A stretch of 64,000 nucleotides of DNA from NCBI GenBank assembly GCA_017431685.1, contig JAFRKO010000009.1:62001-126000 (forward strand), given 5' to 3'. This stretch comes from Mogibacterium sp. Its GTDB lineage: Bacteria > Bacillota > Clostridia > Peptostreptococcales > Anaerovoracaceae. The position numbers and the translations under genes were made by a program. Under the pieces are notes generated by a model. The model saw only the letters and a list, made by a program, of their open reading frames with translations. It was not told the DNA's origin and made no database searches. Positions 1 to 6,997 of this stretch are shown one piece after another; the first letter of the stretch is position 1, and each line of letters starts with the position of its first letter.

Positions 1-933
1 CCTTACAGCATCCAGATAATTCCCGGTCTGGAGAGGGATTGGTTTAAGCGGCGCATTTCTTATTTTTATAAGTTCGTGTGCCACCCTCTGTTCCGCATGG
101 TAATAACCGTACAGATATATCACTGCCGTATCGTCTATACTGTCCTCTTCAAGTTCACCGGCAAACACCATATCTTTGAGCGAATCTCTCACGTTATCCA
201 TCATAACATCAAGGAATTCGGCTGTCTTTTCAATCAGGTAATTCTCGGGCATAAGAGTGCTGCCGCTGGAAGCCCATGATTTAAGCATGAAGCGGATACC
301 GCTTTCAATTCTGACACTGCTCTCAGGCTCCACTCCGAGTCTTGCCGCAATAGCGTCAGCCCTGTTGAAATTTATGCCGCGGATATCTTCTGCAAGTATA
401 TATGGGTTTTCGTTCACTACTCTTACGGAATCCTTGCCGTACATCTTATAAACTCTTACGGCTTCGTTCATTTCGATGCCAAGCTCGCGTAGTTCTATCG
501 AAGTATTGGCGAACTCACGGGATTCTCCGAAGGATTCAGTGATCCTGGACAGAGTCTTAGCTCCTATTCCATTCACCGCAAGAAGCTTCTCAGGTGTCTC
601 TTCTATAACAGTCAGCGCCTCGTCGCCGAACGCTTCAACTATGAGCCTTGCAGTCTTGGGACCTATGCCGCGTATATTGCCTGCAGAAAGGAATTCAAGT
701 ATCGCATCCGCCCCTTCAGGCATCATCTCCTCATAAGAGGATACACTGAACTGCTCACCGTACCTCGGGTGAATCGTGAATCTTCCCTCGAGCCTGTACT
801 TTGCACCGCTTTTTGGCTCAGCAAAAGAACCGGCTATACGGATCGCGCCGGCTTCGGTGTCGAAGACTGCTACGGTATAGCCGTTCTCAGGATTGTTGAA
901 TATTATCTTTCCGAGTGTACCCTGCTGCTGCAT
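1..933 (-). CDS. recD2: RecD2-type ATP-dependent DNA helicase, N-terminal 311 residues
   Basis: Partial gene: the start ATG is at 933 and the frame runs open off the left edge. The visible part begins MQQQGTLGKI and carries the RecD2 N-terminal OB-like region (about residues 1-75), then two helix-hairpin-helix units (IRGIGPKTA near 90 and VNGIGAKTL near 120). The SF1B helicase motifs lie outside the window; family members are usually over 700 residues. RecD2 without RecBC is a 5'-3' helicase used in repair and mismatch tolerance in Bacillota. It starts three bases after the yhaM stop, so the two are probably co-transcribed. I translated this region by hand because only part of the gene is present. 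Confidence 0.85.
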   Translation of the reverse strand, partial: MQQQGTLGKIIFNNPENGYTVAVFDTEAGAIRIAGSFAEPKSGAKYRLEGRFTIHPRYGEQFSVSSYEEMMPEGADAILEFLSAGNIRGIGPKTARLIVEAFGDEALTVIEETPEKLLAVNGIGAKTLSRITESFGESREFANTSIELRELGIEMNEAVRVYKMYGKDSVRVVNENPYILAEDIRGINFNRADAIAARLGVEPESSVRIESGIRFMLKSWASSGSTLMPENYLIEKTAEFLDVMMDNVRDSLKDMVFAGELEEDSIDDTAVIYLYGYYHAEQRVAHELIKIRNAPLKPIPLQTGNYLDAVR

Positions 934-936
934 CCT

Positions 937-1902
937 TTAAAAAGTGCGTTTGTAAAGCTTTCTGTTGTCGAGTGTGAATACTCTCTCGCTGAATCCGCCG
1001 GGTTCAACATTGCCGAGCGCGTCTTCCATGTCGAACATCTTGGCATCAGTCATATCGAGGTAATGGAGCATCTCTGCTTCAGGGAAGAGTGGCTTCTTAG
1101 GGCTGCCGAACTCAGGCTCATAGTGATGTGTCAGCGACATGTGCTGCATCATCAGGCACTTTTCATGATCTATCCCGAGTTCCTTGCAGCGCTCGCCAAT
1201 TGCCTCCACGCCCATGACGAGGTGACCGAGCATCTTGCCCTCGAGCGTATACTCAGGCACTACGCCATTCTCATCCGATGCAAGCTCGTTCAGCTTTTCT
1301 ATGTCGTGAAGAGCCACGCCTGCCAGCAGGAGATCCTTGTTGAGGTATGTATAGACCTCGCACGCGCGCTCGCCCATCATCATCATTCTCTTCACGTGGT
1401 ACAGTAAGCCGGCATACTCGGCGTGATGATTGCTCATAGCTGCCGGGAAGTACATGATGCGGTCTTTGTCTCCTTCGTAGAAACTGAGGCAGAGGCGCTT
1501 GAGCTCTTCATCTTTAAACGCTTTGATTCTGCCGACTATGTAATCATACATATCCTCCGGCTTCTCAGGGGCAGCTTTGAAAAGATCTGCTCTCTCGTAT
1601 GTGCCTTCCCTGGCTTCACCCTTTATGGAGTCAAGTATGAGCTGGTTCTGTCCCTTATAATCACGGCATCTGCCGACAACGCTTATGACCATTCCGGAGT
1701 GTATTTTTGTGTATGATCTTACCTCATCAGGCGTGAGGTTCCACTTTACGGACTGTATGTCTCCTGTAGCATCAGCAAGAGACATGTAAAGATGCCTTTT
1801 GCCGTTGTTTCCGTCACGTATATCTACGGTTTTCACGAGATATCTGTCCTCTATGCGGTGACCTTCATCAGGTCTGAGGTCTTTTATGTAATATGGTTTC
1901 AT
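937..1902 (-). CDS. yhaM: YhaM-type 3'-5' exoribonuclease (OB fold plus HD domain)
   Basis: 321 residues from the ATG at 1902 (MKPYYIKDLR); an ACGGAGAC stretch lies about 12 bases upstream. The open frame extends further upstream to 2049, but that part is not family-like. Residues about 10-95 are an OB-fold nucleic-acid-binding domain. Residues about 155-300 are an HD phosphohydrolase domain with NHHAEYAGLLYH as first metal ligand region and LHD at 198-200. Length matches B. subtilis YhaM (about 314). The family trims RNA 3' ends and also acts on DNA. It lies directly ahead of recD2 on the same strand and diverges from nadE. Confidence 0.9.
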   Translation of the reverse strand: MKPYYIKDLRPDEGHRIEDRYLVKTVDIRDGNNGKRHLYMSLADATGDIQSVKWNLTPDEVRSYTKIHSGMVISVVGRCRDYKGQNQLILDSIKGEAREGTYERADLFKAAPEKPEDMYDYIVGRIKAFKDEELKRLCLSFYEGDKDRIMYFPAAMSNHHAEYAGLLYHVKRMMMMGERACEVYTYLNKDLLLAGVALHDIEKLNELASDENGVVPEYTLEGKMLGHLVMGVEAIGERCKELGIDHEKCLMMQHMSLTHHYEPEFGSPKKPLFPEAEMLHYLDMTDAKMFDMEDALGNVEPGGFSERVFTLDNRKLYKRTF

Positions 1903-2030
1903 GCGGTCATTAGTCTCCGTTCGATTTTTTGTTATAGTATAACACAAGGCCTGGCTATGATATAATATTTCAGACGCTAATAACTGCTTTAAACGGCTAT
2001 GCCGTAAAGTTGAAAGCAAAGGAGAATGAA

Positions 2031-2789
2031 ATGGGATTTGATGCTGCAAAAGCTGTCGAGGCTACAGCCAAATGGATCAGGGACTGGTTTGAAGTGAATG
2101 GACCGGGATGTAATGCAATCGTCGGGATAAGCGGAGGCAAGGACAGCTCCATAGCTGCTGCTCTCTGCTGCGAAGCACTGGGAAAAGACCGTGTCATCGG
2201 TGTACTTATGCCTAATGGTGAACAGTCCGATATTGACATGGCTAAGCTTCTTGTCGATCACCTGGGGATAGAACATTATGTTATCAACATAAAAGGCGCG
2301 TTTGATTCGCTTACAGAGCAGGTCGGAATTGCCGGAATAGAGATAAGCCGCGACTCAATAATAAACCTGCCGCCGCGTCTTCGCATGTCGACTCTTTATG
2401 CTGTCGGACAGAGTAAAAACGGCAGAGTCGTAAACACATGCAATTTATCGGAAGACTGGGTCGGATATTCCACAAGGTACGGAGATTCCGTCGGCGATTT
2501 CAGCCCTATGTCGTGCTTCACGACCGCCGAGATAAGAGCAATGGGAAGAGTTCTCGGCCTTCCTTCAGTTCTTATTGAAAAGGTTCCTAGTGACGGACTT
2601 TCAGGCATGAGCGATGAGGATAAACTCGGATTCACCTATGCTGTGCTCGATCGTTATATCCGTACCGGAGAGATCGATGATCCAGCGACAAAAGAGCGCA
2701 TAGATACACTGCACAAAAAGAACCTCTTTAAGCTGAGGTTCATGGACTGTTTCAAATATGACGGTGTTGAAGTTAAGGCAGAATTCTGA
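2031..2789 (+). CDS. nadE: Ammonia-dependent NAD+ synthetase
   Basis: 252 residues. The ATG at 2031 is preceded at 6 bases by AAAGGAG (2018-2024); an in-frame TTG at 2010 would swallow that site and is rejected. The ATP pyrophosphatase loop SGGKDSS sits near residues 34-40, and NTCNLSEDW and KVPSDGLSG match the NadE core. No glutaminase domain is present, so the enzyme should use free ammonia to amidate deamido-NAD in the last step of NAD synthesis. It is transcribed alone, diverges from yhaM, and ends at a strong hairpin terminator it shares with the convergent yerC-like gene. Confidence 0.95.
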   Translation: MGFDAAKAVEATAKWIRDWFEVNGPGCNAIVGISGGKDSSIAAALCCEALGKDRVIGVLMPNGEQSDIDMAKLLVDHLGIEHYVINIKGAFDSLTEQVGIAGIEISRDSIINLPPRLRMSTLYAVGQSKNGRVVNTCNLSEDWVGYSTRYGDSVGDFSPMSCFTTAEIRAMGRVLGLPSVLIEKVPSDGLSGMSDEDKLGFTYAVLDRYIRTGEIDDPATKERIDTLHKKNLFKLRFMDCFKYDGVEVKAEF

Positions 2790-2803
2790 AGCTTTGCAAA
2801 CTG

Positions 2804-2830
2804 ATGCCCCCTTTGCGGGGGCATTTTTTA
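2804..2830 (+). terminator. Intrinsic terminator after nadE
   Basis: TGCCCCC, a short TTTG loop, GGGGGCA, then TTTTTT. The U tract is on the plus strand and overlaps the 3' end of the convergent gene at 2828. Confidence 0.9.
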
Positions 2831-3118
2831 GTTCTCTTTCAGGCGGTCGATGACAGTCTTGTATCCGCCCTCTCCGTATGTAAGGCACTTGTTGACACGG
2901 CTTATTGTTGCTGAGCTCGCTCCGGTCTCCCGGCTGATCTCACTGAATACCGCACCGCTGTCAAGCATACGCGCAACCTCCAGCCTCGCAGAAAGGTCGA
3001 TCACTTCTTTGATGGTTGCCACATCATCGAAAAATTTGCGGCATTCCTCTTCATCTTTGAGCGCAAGGACCGCCCTGTAAAACTGATGCATGTTCTTCTG
3101 CTCTTTTTCCGTGATCAT
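2828..3118 (-). CDS. yerC: YerC/YecD-type TrpR-like regulator
   Basis: 96 residues from the ATG at 3118 (MITEKEQKNM), which has GGAAGGTGG ending about 5 bases upstream; a GTG three codons earlier at 3127 overlaps that site. The C-terminal half has a TrpR-type helix-turn-helix: VARMLDSGAVFSEISRETG, then SSATISRVNKCL. The family is small, DNA-binding and widespread in Bacillota, with poorly known ligand and regulon. It is monocistronic, convergent with nadE and divergent from the membrane protein at 3267. Nothing here shows that it binds tryptophan. Confidence 0.85.
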   Translation of the reverse strand: MITEKEQKNMHQFYRAVLALKDEEECRKFFDDVATIKEVIDLSARLEVARMLDSGAVFSEISRETGASSATISRVNKCLTYGEGGYKTVIDRLKEN

Positions 3119-3266
3119 GATTGCCACCTTCCATGTACGGCCTTACGCCGCATCTGTTCTTTCTGCGTTACCATTGCATGTAGTATACACCTTTCGTGCT
3201 TTAAAGTGTTAAAGTGCGCTGTTTTAGTTTGTACTTTTTGAGCGACAGCGTGGTAATATATACATT

Positions 3267-4004
3267 ATGAAGAACATTTACAGATCTGCACATACACATA
3301 ATATAGCAGCGTTCATCTGCGGGCTTTGTCTCCTGCTCATTTTGCTTATCACGTCATTACAGGCTGTATGTTACTGGATTCCCGACTGGTGGCGTAATGA
3401 GTATGCCAAATACGACACGCCTTCTAACGTAAGAGGAGAGATGTCTCTCGACGATGCAGTTCATGTCACCGAAGACATGCTTGAATACTGCATAGGCAGG
3501 CTGGATACCCTTGACGATACTGAAGCAACTATAGACGACGTGACCGCTCCGTTCTTTACAGACCGTGAAAAGGCTCATCTCGCCGACTGCAGAGAGCTGT
3601 TTCTCAAGGGAATACAGGTTCGTGCGGTCGCCTGTCTTCTGCTGGCCGCTTTTGTCACGTTTTTATATGTACACAACGGAAAGCAAAAGACCTCAGTCCT
3701 TCTTGCAAAGGGTTATCTGAGGTCTCTGTGCTTCATTGCTGTTTTAGCCGCAGTCATTGCTGTGCTGTGTGTCATCGACTTTACACAGGTCTTCACTGTG
3801 TTCCATCATATATTCTTTGACAACGATCTCTGGATACTCAATCCCCGCAACGACAACCTTATTAATATCATGCAGGAAGATGTCTTCTCTGATGCCGCGA
3901 TGTGGATCGCAGGTATCTGGCTGGCTGCTGATGTGCTGATTGCCTCCGTCAGTCTGATCGTTATCAGAAAAGACCGCTACTCAGTGAACAGTGCTGTCGA
4001 GTAG
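3267..4004 (+). CDS. TIGR01906/DUF1461-type integral membrane protein
   Basis: 245 residues with membrane segments near 13-35, 115-136, 150-170 and 212-233. The FHHIFFDNDLW and ILNPRNDNLI stretches before the last helix are typical of the TIGR01906 family, whose function is unknown. No clear ribosome binding site precedes the ATG. A weak promoter (TTGTAC 3229-3234, TAATAT 3254-3259) would start transcription almost at the ATG. The last 28 bases overlap the 3' end of convergent cysK. Confidence 0.75.
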   Translation: MKNIYRSAHTHNIAAFICGLCLLLILLITSLQAVCYWIPDWWRNEYAKYDTPSNVRGEMSLDDAVHVTEDMLEYCIGRLDTLDDTEATIDDVTAPFFTDREKAHLADCRELFLKGIQVRAVACLLLAAFVTFLYVHNGKQKTSVLLAKGYLRSLCFIAVLAAVIAVLCVIDFTQVFTVFHHIFFDNDLWILNPRNDNLINIMQEDVFSDAAMWIAGIWLAADVLIASVSLIVIRKDRYSVNSAVE

Positions 4005-4909
4005 TATCTGTCTCCGCTGTCAGGAAGCAGAGCTACGATGGTCTTGCCTTTGTTCTCAGGCTTCTTCGCATATTCGATCGCCGCATGGAGAGCAGCTCCG
4101 GAAGAAATACCTACGGAGATGCCTTCTTTTTTTGCAAGCAGTTTGGCCGCATTGAACGCATCCTGTCCGTCCGCCTTGTAAACCTCGTCATATACAGCTG
4201 TATTGAGAACATCAGGCACGAATCCCGCGCCGATTCCCTGAATCTTGTGCGCTCCCGCCCTTCCTTCTGAAAGCACCGGAGAATCGGCTGGCTCGAGTGC
4301 TACGATCTTTACTTCAGGCTTCTGCTCCTTGAGGTACTCTCCTGTACCTGTCAGGGTACCGCCTGTACCCACACCGGCGATGAAAATATCTACAGCACCT
4401 TCTGTATCTTTCCAGATCTCAGGACCCGTAGTAGCCTTGTGTACTGCAGGGTTTGCAGGATTCACGAACTGTCCCGGTATGAATCCGCCATCTATTTCTT
4501 TTGCAAGCTCTTCAGCCTTTTCAATAGCGCCCTTCATGCCCTTTGCACCTTCTGTGAGTACGATCTCAGCGCCATAAGCCTTGAGTATATTTCTTCTCTC
4601 GACACTCATCGTCTCAGGCATCGTCAGAATAGCTCTGTATCCCTTGGCTGCAGCTATTGACGCAAGGCCGATACCGGTGTTGCCCGATGTAGGTTCAATA
4701 ATTACCGATCCCTCTCTGAGCAAGCCCTTCTCTTCTGCGTCCTCGATCATAGCCTTCGCGATCCTGTCCTTTACGCTTCCTGCCGGATTGAAGTACTCCA
4801 GCTTTACGAGAACTGTAGCCTCAAGCCCGAGTTCTTTTTCTATATTGATCACTTCTACGAGCGGTGTGTTTCCGATAAGTCCCAATGTACCCTTGTAAAT
4901 ATTAGCCAT
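3977..4909 (-). CDS. cysK: Cysteine synthase A (O-acetylserine sulfhydrylase)
   Basis: 310 residues, the normal CysK length. The PLP lysine is K47 in PAGSVKDR, the substrate loop PTSGNTG is near residue 73, and the glycine-rich GVGTGGTLTG loop near 175 holds the cofactor phosphate. It makes cysteine from O-acetylserine and sulfide; no serine acetyltransferase gene is nearby. GAGG lies 8 bases before the ATG. A leader of about 330 nt with its own promoter, a Cys-rich leader ORF and an attenuator-like terminator precedes it (described separately), so expression is probably tied to cysteinyl-tRNA supply. Confidence 0.95.
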   Translation of the reverse strand: MANIYKGTLGLIGNTPLVEVINIEKELGLEATVLVKLEYFNPAGSVKDRIAKAMIEDAEEKGLLREGSVIIEPTSGNTGIGLASIAAAKGYRAILTMPETMSVERRNILKAYGAEIVLTEGAKGMKGAIEKAEELAKEIDGGFIPGQFVNPANPAVHKATTGPEIWKDTEGAVDIFIAGVGTGGTLTGTGEYLKEQKPEVKIVALEPADSPVLSEGRAGAHKIQGIGAGFVPDVLNTAVYDEVYKADGQDAFNAAKLLAKKEGISVGISSGAALHAAIEYAKKPENKGKTIVALLPDSGDRYYSTALFTE

Positions 4910-5011
4910 TTTTATATCCTCACTTTCCCTGGTGTTTGTTGCGAATCAAATTGTTACGTTTTTAAATCAGTACTATTGTTTTTAGCTATTACCTTCCCCG
5001 ACCCATTTCAG

Positions 5012-5049
5012 AATAAACAAAATACCCGGAAGTTTATATGCTCCCGGGC
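5012..5049 (-). terminator. Leader terminator (attenuator) of cysK
   Basis: On the minus strand GCCCGGGAGC (5049-5040), an 8-nt A/T-rich loop and CTTCCGGGT (5032-5024) form an eight-pair stem with one G-U pair, followed by the moderately U-rich TATTTTGTTTATT. It sits about 110 bases before the cysK start. Its 5' arm is also perfectly complementary to a segment inside the leader ORF (5131-5140), which would form an antiterminator. Confidence 0.75.
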
Positions 5050-5140
5050 AAATCACTCATTTCAGGGATCAGAGTCTGATGTCAGACGGGGTGCGAGTCA
5101 TCCTAAGACAAGACCCCGGTCTTACATCGAGCCCGGGAGC
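5040..5140 (-). promoter_or_regulatory. Antiterminator region of the cysK leader
   Basis: The segment at 5140-5131 (GCTCCCGGGC on the minus strand) and the one at 5049-5040 (GCCCGGGAGC) are exact 10-nt reverse complements. Between them lie two local hairpins: CGGGGT/ACCCCG (5118-5113 with 5092-5087) and GTCTG/CAGAC (5087-5074). Pairing of the outer segments would exclude the terminator that uses 5049-5040. The first segment starts 10 nt after the third Cys codon of the leader ORF. Confidence 0.7.
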
Positions 5141-5204
5141 TTTGCATCAGACAACAGCACATCCAGTTGTTTTTATTCAGTTGAGAGGGAGTTGTTTTTT
5201 TCAT
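5103..5204 (-). CDS. Cysteine-rich leader peptide of cysK (33 residues)
   Basis: A short frame starting MKKTTPSQLN and ending GVLS. GGAAAGGG stands 7 bases before the ATG. Residues 16-18 are three consecutive cysteines (TGC TGT TGT, 5159-5151) and a fourth Cys is residue 27. It starts about 34 nt after the predicted transcription start and ends before the terminator. The length, ribosome binding site, run of the regulated amino acid and alternative RNA pairings fit a classical attenuation leader peptide for a cysteine gene. No function of the peptide itself is implied. Confidence 0.75.
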   Translation of the reverse strand: MKKTTPSQLNKNNWMCCCLMQSSRARCKTGVLS

Positions 5205-5244
5205 CGTCTGACCCTTTCCAAATGAATCTGTTTTGATTGTCGCA

Positions 5245-5273
5245 ATTGTAACTCTTAACACCTACTAAGTCAA
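5245..5273 (-). promoter_or_regulatory. Sigma-A promoter of the cysK leader
   Basis: TTGACT (5273-5268), a 17-base spacer and TACAAT (5250-5245) on the minus strand. The -35 box lies inside an imperfect palindrome, CCTA...TAGG (5261-5277), that could be an operator. Confidence 0.75.
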
Positions 5274-5300
5274 TAGGTTTTTGCGAGCTGTTTATGTATC

Positions 5301-6377
5301 TTATTCTATACTAAATGAAACATGATCCCCTCTGGCAACTACAGTCTCATAACCAACAGATGAAATACGCATTGCCATGCAGCGAATACATTCGGCCGCT
5401 TCATCGCCCGTGCATATCTTGTTGTCGTAAAGCAGATACTTTCCCCTTACGTCAGAAGGTGAGAGATTCGGCATAACAACGTTCGCGCCGGCAAGTATGC
5501 CCTTTTCGCGTCCGCGCGGGTCAATCGTTCCGAGCGCGGTTGTAGCCGGAAGCAGCACATCAGGCAGAAGCAGCCGTATTATGGACAGAAGCCTTATTGT
5601 CATCTCGACCGTCCCGGCTTCACGGTCGGCAAAACAAGTGTCATGATGAGGGATAAACGGTCCTATGCCCACCATCTCAGGTTTGAATTCCTTGAGGAAC
5701 CTCAGATCTTTCACCAGATGTTCAGTCATCTGATACGGCGAGCCCACCATCATTCCACAGCCTACCTGATATCCGATCTCCTTCAGGTCTCTAAGGCACT
5801 GCATCCTGTGATCGAAAGACATCTCTGCCGGATGAAGCATCTCATAATGTTCCTTATCAGCAGTCTCATGCCTCAGCAAATAACGGTCAGCGCCGGCATC
5901 AAAGAACTTCTTATAGCTCTCCTTTTCAAACTCGCCCAGAGACAGCGTGACTGCGCAGTCAGGATGTCTTTTTTTTATGGCTCTTACGATTGAGACTATC
6001 AGTTCATCAGTGTAGTATGGATCCTCGCCTCCCTGCAGCACAAAAGTACGGAATCCCAGATCATATCCTGCATCGCAGCAATCGAGGATCTGTTCCTCTC
6101 TCAGACGATAGCGTTCCGCATTTGCGTTGTCTCTGCGTATGCCGCAATAATAGCAGTTATTTTTGCATATATTGGAAATCTCGACAAGTCCTCGCAGATA
6201 AACGCTTTTGCCGTAATATTTTTCACGTACGTCCCTTGCCTTACCGGCCAGATATTCACTGAATCCCGGATAATCACAAAGCAGCACAGATGCAAACTCA
6301 TCATCTGTCAGGTCTCTTTCAGCCTCAAGTTTATCCGCAAGCTCAAAAGGCAGTACTCTTTCAAAAGGTTCTTGCAT
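5301..6377 (-). CDS. hydE: [FeFe]-hydrogenase H-cluster radical SAM maturase HydE
   Basis: 358 residues from the ATG at 6377, preceded by GGAGGAGGT; the open frame upstream of it is not family-like. The radical SAM cluster motif is C71-x3-C75-x2-C78 in CKNNCYYCGIRRDN, followed by ERYR, which is typical of HydE rather than BioB or ThiH. HydE helps make the dithiolate-bridged diiron subcluster of [FeFe]-hydrogenase. No hydF, hydG or hydrogenase gene is in the window. The leader contains a terminator and a dispersed repeat, described separately. The presence of this gene points to an H2-metabolising anaerobe. Confidence 0.93.
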   Translation of the reverse strand: MQEPFERVLPFELADKLEAERDLTDDEFASVLLCDYPGFSEYLAGKARDVREKYYGKSVYLRGLVEISNICKNNCYYCGIRRDNANAERYRLREEQILDCCDAGYDLGFRTFVLQGGEDPYYTDELIVSIVRAIKKRHPDCAVTLSLGEFEKESYKKFFDAGADRYLLRHETADKEHYEMLHPAEMSFDHRMQCLRDLKEIGYQVGCGMMVGSPYQMTEHLVKDLRFLKEFKPEMVGIGPFIPHHDTCFADREAGTVEMTIRLLSIIRLLLPDVLLPATTALGTIDPRGREKGILAGANVVMPNLSPSDVRGKYLLYDNKICTGDEAAECIRCMAMRISSVGYETVVARGDHVSFSIE

Positions 6378-6419
6378 TGTCAGGACCTCCTCCGTATTGC
6401 AATCCACTATCTCAGTCCG

Positions 6420-6578
6420 TTACTGTTGCAAAGAATAACATAAAAAACGCGTACAATCCATGTATCCGGGTATTGTCAGAAACAAAAAAGCTGCCTCTTG
6501 GCAGCAATTTTGTTTGTAGATATAGATATTGTAATGGTCTCTTTGAATGTCTCGGCTTTGCCGTAAGGCAGAGACCAT
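6420..6578 (-). CDS. Possible 52-residue leader ORF in the hydE upstream region
   Basis: Starts MVSALRQSRD inside the repeat copy, with GGAG four bases before the ATG, and ends just before hydE. It runs straight through the hairpin terminator at 6485-6507, so translation would melt that hairpin. The first seven residues match the short ORF in the other two repeat copies (MVSSLRQRR), with several synonymous third-base differences. It may be a leader peptide or a by-product of the structured repeat. Confidence 0.35.
   Translation of the reverse strand: MVSALRQSRDIQRDHYNIYIYKQNCCQEAAFLFLTIPGYMDCTRFLCYSLQQ
6485..6507 (-). terminator. Hairpin terminator in the hydE leader
   Basis: Minus strand TTGCTGCC, AAGA loop, GGCAGC, then TTTTTTG. 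It lies about 110 bases upstream of the hydE ATG. It could end transcription from the 2-hydroxyacyl-CoA dehydratase operon or act as an attenuator for hydE. Confidence 0.7.
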
Positions 6579-6605
6579 TGACCTCCGGAGACTTTGCTCC
6601 TTCGG
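6532..6605 (-). repeat. Dispersed structured repeat, copy 3 (hydE leader)
   Basis: On the minus strand: a GGAG/CTCC hairpin, then GGAGGTCAATGG, then arms AATGGTCTCT (6579-6570) and AGAGACCATT (6542-6533) enclosing a CGGC/GCCG hairpin. It is homologous to the tandem copies at 32685-32836, and the arm changes (TTTCA to TCTCT, TGAAA to AGAGA) keep the pairing. The rest of the hydE-upstream intergenic stretch up to 6700 shows only A/T-rich sequence. Confidence 0.65.
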
Positions 6606-6737
6606 TAAGAGAGGGATGAAAGTATTATGGTGTAGTTAGTCTTGTTTAACTTTTCCTTTCATGCATATAATAGCATCCGATTTTCCTATTGTCAAGGTAG
6701 GAATTAAAAATTTTTTAAAAATTTTTCTCTCTAAATG

Positions 6738-6772
6738 AACAGCCCGCAGAGAGTAGTTCTGCAGGCTGTTTT
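6738..6772. terminator. Inverted repeat below the 56-residue gene
   Basis: AACAGCCCGCAGA and TCTGCAGGCTGTT form a long stem. The T run follows on the plus strand. The minus-strand side reads CATTTAGAG, which is a poor tail, so its use as a terminator for the minus-strand operon is uncertain. Confidence 0.4.
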
Positions 6773-6806
6773 ATGATCTGTATTTGTTTTGTGCTTATAC
6801 CCTTCT

Positions 6807-6977
6807 CTACAGATGCTGGTTTCTTGGGATCCTGTCGTACCACTTCAGCAGGAGCGGCTCGATCATCGAGGTCAGCTTCATGTCGAGGTTGAAGAAGTAG
6901 ACCGTGAATGTCACAACGAAGAATGCGAGTCCTCCGGTCAGCAGATAAAGTAATGCTTTTGCTAGTTTCTTTTTCAT
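6807..6977 (-). CDS. 56-residue single-span membrane protein in the dehydratase operon
   Basis: Starts MKKKLAKALL with GGAGG 9 bases before the ATG, 20 bases after the stop of the upstream dehydratase-like gene. One hydrophobic segment covers about residues 6-29, and a charged tail contains KWYDRIPRNQ. I do not recognise a named family. The ribosome binding site, tight spacing and clear membrane-plus-tail pattern support a real gene co-expressed with the two 2-hydroxyacyl-CoA dehydratase-like subunits. It might anchor or accompany that complex at the membrane, which is inference only. Confidence 0.75.
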   Translation of the reverse strand: MKKKLAKALLYLLTGGLAFFVVTFTVYFFNLDMKLTSMIEPLLLKWYDRIPRNQHL

Positions 6978-6997
6978 CGTATGTGCCTCCTAGTATT

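Noticed and set aside
769..1407. 212-residue open frame on the plus strand
   Set aside because: It lies antisense to recD2 and yhaM, both of which carry clear domain motifs; no ribosome site.
1931..1943. GTTATAGTATAAC palindrome between yhaM and nadE as an operator
   Set aside because: Short A/T-rich palindromes are common by chance and no matching second site was found.
4910..5300. S-box (SAM) riboswitch before cysK
   Set aside because: The conserved SAM-I core sequences are not present; the leader is better explained by a Cys-codon ORF and alternative stems.
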